From NCBI GenBank assembly GCA_007119075.1, contig SKQJ01000264.1, positions 1 to 13,699 on the forward strand: a stretch of DNA of 13,699 nucleotides, given 5' to 3'. Below the pieces are notes generated by a model. The model ran no database searches. It had not been told where the DNA came from and saw only the letters and a list, made by a program, of their open reading frames with translations. Every line of letters begins with the position of its first letter. The stretch's first letter is position 1. Below, in pieces: positions 8,855 through 13,699 of this stretch. This stretch comes from Bacteroidales bacterium (GTDB lineage: Bacteria > Bacteroidota > Bacteroidia > Bacteroidales > PUMT01). A program made the translations under genes and the position numbers.

Positions 8855-8919
8855 CCTTTCGGTATTTCTGAAAAGCAATGATTTTTTTATCAAAATATCA
8901 AACTATAAATTAATGCAAT

Positions 8920-9917
8920 ATGTTCATCATCGATAATTATTCACTTGCTGTTTTTTTTGCTTTCATTACTATGCTTTGCTGGGGCTCATGGGCCAATACA
9001 CAGAAACTTGCCACCAAACAATGGCCCTTCCAGCTTTTCTACTGGGATTATGCGATCGGAGTTCTCCTTCTCTCTTTGGTGATGGCATTTACTGCGGGAA
9101 GTATTGGTGCAGATGGCAGGAGTTTCATCAATGATCTTTCACAGGCTGAATTTTCTTCACTGGGATCGGCATTCCTTGGTGGTGTAGTGTTTAATATTGC
9201 CAACATCCTTCTGGTTGCTGCAATTGCAATTGCAGGGATGGCCGTGGCATTTCCGATAGGCATTGGCCTTGCTCTGGCGCTGGGTGTTACTGTCAACTAT
9301 ATAGCCACTCCCCTTGGCAGTCCGGTTATTCTCTTCACAGGTGTTGTTTTCGTGGTCATTGCTATCGTGCTTGATGCCATGGCATATAAAAAGCTTCCAT
9401 CTAAGGTTGAGTCTACAACAAAAGGCATTGTTGTCTCCCTGTTGGCAGGGTTGCTGATGGGTTTTTTTACCGGTTTGTTGCAGCTTCTATGGCAGGCGAC
9501 TTTGTCAATCCCGAGGCCGGTAGGCTTACCCCATATACCGCCTCTGTAATTTTCGCGCTGGGTCTTCTTGCTTCCAATTTCATTTGGAACACGATATTCA
9601 TGTATAAACCCCTTACCGGGGAAAGGGTAACATTTGGTGACTACTTCAAAAAGGGCGACACCAGGCTTCATCTTATCGGGATACTTGGAGGCGTTATATG
9701 GAGCCTTGGGTTTACCGTTAACATAATTGCCGCTGAACAGGCAGGTTTTGCTATTTCTTATGGTCTCGGACAGGGTGCCACTATGGTGGCCGCATTCTGG
9801 GGTGTATTTATCTGGAAGGAGTTCAAAGGTGCCAGAGGGGTCAATGGGCTTATAACGGCAATGTTCATCTCCTTTATTGTGGGCCTGGGATTGATAATTA
9901 TAGCAAGGCTCTACTAA
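8920..9917 (+). CDS. Inner-membrane DMT-superfamily permease, ureide-permease/GRP-like, split by an apparent frameshift
   Basis: The gene encodes a permease of about 332 residues and ten membrane segments in two overlapping frames. The first frame runs from 8920 and stops at 9549. The second contains the C-terminal half (ATG at 9489, stop 9917). The switch point is a T7 tract at 9462-9468: one more T would read MGFFYRFVAASMAGDFVN and join the halves smoothly, whereas the present frame turns into unrelated sequence. Motifs include MLCWGSWANTQKL, the SFINDLSQAEFSS loop, NIANILLVAAIAIAGMAVAF, and FAISYGLGQGATMVAAFWG. The pattern fits Bacteroidota sugar permeases of the DMT superfamily and, from memory, also plant ureide permeases (allantoin, uracil and xanthine carriers). 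It sits between NH3 and ribokinase, so ribose is the simplest substrate and a nucleobase the alternative. It may be a sequencing error, a true mutation or programmed frameshifting. Confidence 0.85.
9462..9468 (+). other. Frameshift point: T TTT TTT heptamer in the permease gene
   Basis: Seven T bases occupy the exact phase of an X XXY YYZ slippery site in the upstream frame (GGT TTT TTT ACC). A -1 slip here gives GFF-Tyr-Arg-Phe and enters the downstream permease frame. One extra T in DNA or RNA would do the same. No convincing stimulatory structure was found: an ACCGG/CCGGT pairing (9469-9473 with 9517-9521) begins with no spacer. Confidence 0.6.
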
Positions 9918-9954
9918 TACCGTGTGCAAAATGCAGGGTTCACAAAAGGTCATA

Positions 9955-9967
9955 GAATCATTGATTC
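9955..9967. promoter_or_regulatory. Short palindrome upstream of ribokinase
   Basis: GAATCATTGATTC is a perfect 6-bp dyad around one base. It lies in the 141-bp gap between the permease and ribokinase, the longest gap after the fold-back region, and about 90 bp before the ribokinase start. It could be an operator for an internal promoter. There is no second copy in the window to support this. Confidence 0.25.
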
Positions 9968-9999
9968 CTAAATTAAAAGGTAGTTAGGGTTAATATGAG

Positions 10000-10015
10000 T
10001 ACTTATATATTAGTA
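10000..10015. promoter_or_regulatory. A/T-rich near-palindrome upstream of ribokinase
   Basis: TACTTATATATTAGTA pairs at 7 of 8 positions and lies 43 bp before the ribokinase start codon. An operator or promoter element is possible, but A/T-rich dyads of this size arise easily by chance. Confidence 0.2.
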
Positions 10016-10058
10016 ATCATCCATGTATGGTTAAATATCATTTGTAAATTAATTAAAA

Positions 10059-10985
10059 ATGAGAAATAAAATAGTAGTAGTAGGCAGTTCCAATACTGAT
10101 ATGGTTGTAAAGGTGCCTCACATTCCTGCTCCGGGAGAAACAGTAATGGGGTCTGATCTTCTTACAATCCCTGGAGGTAAGGGGGCCAACCAGGCGGTTG
10201 CTGCAGCACGCTCCGGAGGTGCTGTCGTTTTTATTACCTGTGTTTCCGATGATACCTTCGGGATAAACTCAGTTGAAAACTACAAAAAGGATAATATCGA
10301 CACTTCATATATAAAAGTCAAACCCGGTCTGCATTCGGGTGTTGCACTGATTAATGTCGCTGATGACGGCGAGAACAGTATTGCTGTTGCCCCTGGTGCG
10401 AACAGCCATCTTTTGCCCGAGGATATTCTCAATTCCCGGGGAGCATTTGAAGGCGCCGGGGCTATCCTTGCCCAGCTGGAAATACCTCTGGAAACGGTCA
10501 TCACCTTAGCCCGGCTTGCCGGGGAAATGAGGATACCAATGATCCTCAATCCTGCTCCGGGAGCCAATCTTCCGGCAGATCTCCTGAAAAAAATAGAAAT
10601 AATTACCCCAAATGAGACTGAGGCGGCAATCCTCACGGAAACAAGGGAAGTTAGTGATGAATCAATCCCTGTCATGGCAAGAACCCTCTACGAAATGGGA
10701 ATCAAAACTGTGATTATTACTCTTGGAAGCAAGGGAGTATTTCTTTTTAACAGCGAGTTTCAAGGTATAATACCCGGGTATTCTGTAAAGGCAGTTGATA
10801 CTACGGCAGCCGGCGATGTTTTTAATGGAGCTCTTTCTTCCGCCCTTTCCCAGGGGAAAAAAATGAAGGAAGCAATTGATTTTGCGCAGATGGCAGCCGC
10901 AATTTCTGTGACAAGAATGGGGGCACAACCTTCTGCTCCGGACCTGAAAGAGATCAATGAACGGATAAAAAGAAATATTCAGTAA
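10059..10985 (+). CDS. rbsK: Ribokinase
   Basis: Ribokinase phosphorylates D-ribose with ATP to ribose-5-phosphate in the cytoplasm, the entry to the pentose phosphate pathway and nucleotide synthesis. The 308-residue protein is full length for the PfkB family. It has the N-terminal SSNTD (10-14) and GGKGANQA (39-46) sugar-binding motifs, AQLEIPLE, LNPAPG, ITPNETEA, TLGSKG for nucleotide binding, and DTTAAGDVFNGA (247-258) with the catalytic base Asp253. The end (AAAISVTRMGAQPSAP) matches the region of E. coli RbsK that shapes the monovalent-cation site. These features favour ribokinase over pseudouridine kinase, fructokinase or other PfkB members. It lies 20 nt before NH4 and follows the permease, which fits a role in using ribose released by the neighbouring hydrolases. 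Confidence 0.95.
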   Translation: MRNKIVVVGSSNTDMVVKVPHIPAPGETVMGSDLLTIPGGKGANQAVAAARSGGAVVFITCVSDDTFGINSVENYKKDNIDTSYIKVKPGLHSGVALINVADDGENSIAVAPGANSHLLPEDILNSRGAFEGAGAILAQLEIPLETVITLARLAGEMRIPMILNPAPGANLPADLLKKIEIITPNETEAAILTETREVSDESIPVMARTLYEMGIKTVIITLGSKGVFLFNSEFQGIIPGYSVKAVDTTAAGDVFNGALSSALSQGKKMKEAIDFAQMAAAISVTRMGAQPSAPDLKEINERIKRNIQ

Positions 10986-11005
10986 ACCTTTAAAAATTTA
11001 CAAGT

Positions 11006-12070
11006 ATGAGAACAATTAAGTGTTTTAAAGCGCTAATTAAAAGCATTATTCCCGTAAGTATGATTTCCATATCACTCCTTTTTATTGCTTGCTCGCAGGT
11101 GCCTCAAAATTCCAGGGAATCAAACTTCAGGCATCATGTAATTATTGATGCCGATGCAAATAATGAGGTGGATGACCAGCATGCAATGGCTTACCTGTTT
11201 TTTAGCGGTGATGTGTTTGCCGTGGAAGGAGTAACAGTAAATGCAACCAGTGACCCTCGTGATGCGGTTACATATTCCGACGTCAGGGATCATTATGATG
11301 AGGCAAAACGAGTAATGCAGCTTTGCGGGGTTTATGATCATATCCCCCTGCTTTTGGGTGCCCAGGGGTCTTTTGAGGAAATAATGGACCATATCCATGA
11401 ACCGGAATTTGACGGACACCAAGCTGTCAATTTTATAATTGAACAGGCACTTAAGGCAAGGGAACAGGAACTGATACTCCTGCCCATTGGAAAGTTGACT
11501 AATATTGCCCTGGCACTCAAAAAGGAACCTGCAATTGCCAATAATATAAGGATAGTATGGCTGGGATCCAATTATCCGGCACCTGGAGAGCATAATCAGG
11601 ACTGGTGTATCGGATCAATGAACTATATCCTTGATCAGGATGTCCCTTTCGAGATGGTGACAGTACGTTACGCCGAACCATCCGGAACGACTGCGGTCAG
11701 AGTTACCCAGGCCCAGATACTACACAGAATGCCTGGCAAGGGGCCGCGTATATCAGAGCCAGTTATTGGCCGTCATGGGGGTGAATTCTACACCTGGGGT
11801 GACTACTCAGCCAATCTTTTTGAAATGTATAATATGGGAGGAAATCCGCCCAGCAGACCACTTTTCGATCAGGCTGCAGTAGCTATTGTGAAGAACCCTG
11901 ACTGGGCAGAAAGATACGAGCATCCTGCACCAATCTATATTGACAGACAATGGGTTGAAAGGCCTGATAATCCCCGTACAATCACCATATGGGAGTGGTT
12001 TGATATTTACGGAATTATAAACGACTATTTTGCTGTAATGGATAATCCTGTCATTGTGCAGAGACCATAG
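11006..12070 (+). CDS. Lipoprotein nucleoside-hydrolase-family protein (NH4), paralogue of NH3
   Basis: This 354-residue protein has a signal ending in LLFIAC, with a likely lipidated Cys at residue 29. The metal motif is DADANNEVDDQHAMAY (D48, D50, D56, D57); the usual Thr between the first two Asp residues is Ala here. The core carries PIGKLTNIALAL, WLGSNYPAPGEHN and a C-terminal metal Asp at 288 in RPLFDQAAVAIV. Nearly all of the sequence aligns without gaps to NH3, including GKGPRISEP, WGDYSANLFEMY and the WEWFDIYGIINDYF tail. The clearest differences from NH3 lie in the segment after VNATS (about residues 80-90), around HNQDWCIGSMNY and in the VRYAEPSGT loop, which may adjust substrate choice. 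It follows ribokinase by 20 nt, so it is in the same operon. Function is inferred as extracytoplasmic nucleoside cleavage. Confidence 0.93.
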   Translation: MRTIKCFKALIKSIIPVSMISISLLFIACSQVPQNSRESNFRHHVIIDADANNEVDDQHAMAYLFFSGDVFAVEGVTVNATSDPRDAVTYSDVRDHYDEAKRVMQLCGVYDHIPLLLGAQGSFEEIMDHIHEPEFDGHQAVNFIIEQALKAREQELILLPIGKLTNIALALKKEPAIANNIRIVWLGSNYPAPGEHNQDWCIGSMNYILDQDVPFEMVTVRYAEPSGTTAVRVTQAQILHRMPGKGPRISEPVIGRHGGEFYTWGDYSANLFEMYNMGGNPPSRPLFDQAAVAIVKNPDWAERYEHPAPIYIDRQWVERPDNPRTITIWEWFDIYGIINDYFAVMDNPVIVQRP

Positions 12071-12073
12071 TGA

Positions 12074-12124
12074 ATTTTAACCAGATTCCTTTCCAATCCC
12101 TGGAAGCTCTTGTCTTGTTAAAAT
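12074..12124. repeat. 8-bp inverted repeat in the NH4-NH5 gap
   Basis: ATTTTAAC (12074-12081) and GTTAAAAT (12117-12124) are exact reverse complements, with a smaller TTCC/GGAA pairing (12091-12094 with 12102-12105) nested between them. It may form a weak intercistronic hairpin. The T-tract needed for a terminator is absent. Confidence 0.22.
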
Positions 12125-12144
12125 AGTTATTAAATATTAAAAGA

Positions 12145-13128
12145 ATGAGAATAAAAAAGATGTTAATACTTTTTATAGCATGTTTGTTTTGTGCTTATTC
12201 CAGTTCACAGAACTTTCCAGTACTGGATGAAACTTTAAGGCTTAAACAGCTGCAGCCTCCTACCGGGAAAGTCCGTGTAGTACTTGATACGGATGCTTAT
12301 AATGAAATAGACGACCAGTTTGCCCTGGCTTATGCATATTTATCTCAGGATAGGATAGATTTGGAAGCAGTATATGCCGCACCGTTTTTGAATAATCGCT
12401 CTGAAAGTGCGGCTGATGGCATGGAGAAAAGCTATCAGGAAATCTTGAGATTACTTGATATGCTTGGTCATAAATCAACTGATGGTTTTGCATTTAGAGG
12501 CTCTGAAAAGTTTCTGGAAGACATTTCTGAACCTATACGAAGCGATGCAGCTTTGGATCTTGTAAAGAGGGCAATGGCAAGCAGCCCTGATGACCCACTG
12601 TATGTAGTTCCTGTTGGTGTTATAACAAATATTGCATCTGCTATTTTGATACAACCTGAAATCATTGAAAACATTGTTGTGGTCTGGTTGGGGGGCAACG
12701 GTCTGGACTGGCCCAATCAAAGGGAATTTAACCTGAGGCAGGATGTTCTCGCAACTCAGGTAATTCTGGATTCCGGAGTTCCGCTCGTAATAATGCCCTG
12801 CAGGCCTGTAGTTTCACATTTTCATACAACCATACCCGAGCTCAGGGAAAATCTAAAAGGCAAAAATGAACTTTCTGATTATTTGCTTGATATTGTTATT
12901 GATTATTCCGGCGGCCGTGAGACTTATTCAAAAGTGATATGGGATGTGGTTGCTGTTGCATGGCTTGTAAACCCCTCATGGGTCAGGACCAATCTTGTGC
13001 ACAGTCCAATATTAACCGATCAGGTTACGTACAGCGTAGATCAGTCACGACATTTTATCCGTATTGCATCAGAATTAAGCCGTGATGCGATTTTCAGGGA
13101 TTTATTTGAAAAACTTGGTTCTTTATAG
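12145..13128 (+). CDS. Secreted nucleoside-hydrolase-family protein (NH5)
   Basis: This 327-residue member is a third subtype in the locus and the most like ordinary family members. A signal peptide (MRIKKMLILFIACLFCAYSS) precedes mature sequence beginning near SSQNFPVL. The Cys residues at 13 and 16 do not sit in a good lipobox, so it is probably periplasmic or secreted. The metal motif is DTDAYNEIDDQFALAY (D48, D50, D56, D57). The core has PVGVITNIASAI, VVWLGGNGLDWP, the Asn segment REFNLRQD and MPCRPVVSH. The C-terminal metal Asp is 267 in SKVIWDVVAVAW. It is 74 nt after NH4 and is the last intact gene before the terminator. Trp266 again takes the place of the classical His. The substrate is unproven, with nucleosides most likely from the context. 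Confidence 0.91.
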   Translation: MRIKKMLILFIACLFCAYSSSQNFPVLDETLRLKQLQPPTGKVRVVLDTDAYNEIDDQFALAYAYLSQDRIDLEAVYAAPFLNNRSESAADGMEKSYQEILRLLDMLGHKSTDGFAFRGSEKFLEDISEPIRSDAALDLVKRAMASSPDDPLYVVPVGVITNIASAILIQPEIIENIVVVWLGGNGLDWPNQREFNLRQDVLATQVILDSGVPLVIMPCRPVVSHFHTTIPELRENLKGKNELSDYLLDIVIDYSGGRETYSKVIWDVVAVAWLVNPSWVRTNLVHSPILTDQVTYSVDQSRHFIRIASELSRDAIFRDLFEKLGSL

Positions 13129-13141
13129 CATATTCATTTGA

Positions 13142-13163
13142 GGTTGGGTTTAGGTTAGGGTGG
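13142..13163 (+). other. G-rich telomere-like tract, possible two/three-tetrad G-quadruplex
   Basis: The run GGTTGGGTTTAGGTTAGGGTGG contains five G-tracts of 2-3 G with loops of 1-4 bases. It falls between the NH5 stop and the terminator, so it would be in the 3' end of the transcript. The G-tracts are short, so stability is uncertain. Confidence 0.35.
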
Positions 13164-13174
13164 TTTTTAGGTAG

Positions 13175-13225
13175 ACCCCCGTTCGGTGAAGGTTTGGTAG
13201 TTCCTTCAACGGGCGGGGGTTTTTT
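13175..13225 (+). terminator. Intrinsic terminator closing the hydrolase operon
   Basis: An 18-nt left arm (13175-13192, ACCCCCGTTCGGTGAAGG) pairs with 13203-13220 (CCTTCAACGGGCGGGGGT) with one mismatch and two G-T pairs around a 10-nt loop, and runs directly into TTTTTT (13220-13225). It lies 46 bp after the NH5 stop. No T-run follows on the other strand, so it acts for + strand transcription. Confidence 0.9.
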
Positions 13226-13228
13226 GCA

Positions 13229-13417
13229 AGGAACGTTATCCGGGAGTGGCTTTATCAACATCAGTTGACCCTGACACCAGAGTACCTTGACATTGATGTA
13301 TTTAAAGGGACCGAGTGGGATAATCCTGTGTTTGACGAAAACAAACATTACCTTTGGCCCCTTCCCCTGAACGTTCTGACCCAAAACCCGAATTTCGAAC
13401 AAAATCCTGGGTGGTAA
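13229..13417 (+). pseudogene. C-terminal remnant of a second, unrelated SusD gene
   Basis: The frame from 13229 to the TAA at 13415-13417 encodes 62 residues. It includes VIREWLYQHQLTLTPEYLDI and ends with KHYLWPLPLNVLTQNPNFEQ followed by NPGW. The Y-L-W-P-L-P...N-P-N...Q-N-P-G-W ending is the hallmark C-terminus of SusD/RagB proteins. There is no start codon and no room upstream, because the operon terminator ends 3 bp before it and the frame closes at 13187. It therefore looks like the tail of a SusD gene whose 5' part was lost. It does not derive from the SusD at 2919-4658, whose end reads YYFLPVDAEPFARTF. Confidence 0.85.
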
Positions 13418-13699
13418 CAGAAATGATATGCTAATTATTATTTACTGTATTGATAAAGCAGGGAATATGAGTTAGGTAGACAGGCCGTGTTCCTTGCTTT
13501 GCAGAAAATTAAAGCTATAAAAATTGTGCTCAAATTGATTTCGGTATCATACGGCGCTATTTTGAATGGTCAAACCAGACCGTTGACTCAACGTGAACAC
13601 CCGCCAGGTCGATGAAACTCATCGCAGAACCTACTTCCTTTCCACCGGAAGTTGCTTCCAGGATTACTAAGGCTAAAAATTAATTATCAAAAATAATGG
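13418..13699. other. Gene-poor tail of the window
   Basis: After the SusD remnant I see no intact gene, RNA gene or clear repeat. The only candidate is the short - strand coding-like stretch near 13557-13679. With the SusD remnant, this suggests a degraded or rearranged junction next to the operon. Confidence 0.5.
13557..13679 (-). pseudogene. Possible C-terminal gene remnant, unrecognised
   Basis: On the - strand 40 codons run open to a TAG (13557-13559) and include VILEATSGGKEVGSAMSFID and LAGVHVESTVWFDHSK. Residue composition and codon choice look coding, but an in-frame TAA at 13680-13682 leaves no start except an internal Met. I do not recognise the family. It may be a decayed gene tail or chance. 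Confidence 0.3.

Noticed and set aside
8351..8893. 180-codon open frame on the - strand
   Set aside because: It is fully antisense to NH3, whose + strand protein has strong family motifs. The antisense protein has no recognisable feature.
8920..9917. Naming the permease rhaT (L-rhamnose-proton symporter)
   Set aside because: Both are DMT-superfamily carriers, but the motifs do not match E. coli RhaT as I recall it, and the window has no rhamnose genes.
9297..9953. 218-codon open frame on the - strand
   Set aside because: It lies opposite the permease gene. The + strand frames encode a coherent membrane protein once the T-tract shift is allowed, and the antisense product is not membrane-like or family-like.
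10035..10058. TATCATTTG as a -7 element before ribokinase
   Set aside because: It has one base too many between TA and TTTG, no -33 partner at the right distance, and lies too close to the start codon.
11120..11593. 157-codon open frame on the - strand
   Set aside because: It is a shadow of NH4, where the conserved + strand coding sequence matches its paralogue NH3.
13094..13402. 102-codon open frame on the - strand across the terminator
   Set aside because: It spans the NH5 end, the terminator hairpin and the SusD remnant in antisense. The proline-rich product comes from the G-rich tract and hairpin.
1..13699. tRNA, rRNA, CRISPR array or insertion-sequence transposase
   Set aside because: No cloverleaf-like gene, repeat-spacer pattern or transposase-like protein was found on either strand.

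Overview
The window reads as a chromosomal piece of a Bacteroidota genome. It holds a SusC/SusD outer-membrane pair, a DUF3823-type lipoprotein, several Bacteroidota-style lipoprotein signals, A/T-rich gene leaders without clear Shine-Dalgarno sites, and a C-terminal SusD remnant. I cannot place it below phylum level with confidence. All intact genes lie on the + strand with short gaps, so most of the window looks like one or two long operons.

Layout: (1) 1-5378 is the outer-membrane uptake module: a SusC-like TonB-dependent receptor (5' end cut by the window edge), its SusD-like lipoprotein and a DUF3823-type lipoprotein. (2) 5379-5654 is a 276-bp gap largely filled by a 207-bp imperfect palindrome (5384-5590). 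(3) 5655-8854 carries three exported nucleoside-hydrolase-family proteins (NH1, NH2, NH3). (4) 8920-9917 is an inner-membrane drug/metabolite-superfamily permease split by an apparent one-base deletion in a T7 tract, and 10059-10985 is ribokinase. (5) 11006-13128 holds two more exported nucleoside hydrolases (NH4, a close paralogue of NH3, and NH5). (6) A strong intrinsic terminator (13175-13225) closes the operon. (7) 13226-13699 has no intact gene: it holds the last 62 codons of an unrelated SusD gene and a short coding-like stretch on the - strand.

Inferred working model: SusC/SusD import nucleosides or a ribosylated compound across the outer membrane. A set of secreted or lipid-anchored nucleoside hydrolases split the N-glycosidic bond outside the cytoplasm. 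The permease carries ribose (or possibly the freed base) across the inner membrane, and ribokinase makes ribose-5-phosphate. The gene set recalls the ribose-utilisation (rus) loci described in Bacteroides, but with five hydrolases of three subtypes, one ribokinase, and no nuclease, nucleotidase or regulator in view. Most unusual are the hydrolase expansion, with an aromatic residue in place of the classical active-site His in all five copies, the permease frameshift at a correctly phased T TTT TTT heptamer, the fold-back element, and the SusD remnant beyond the terminator.
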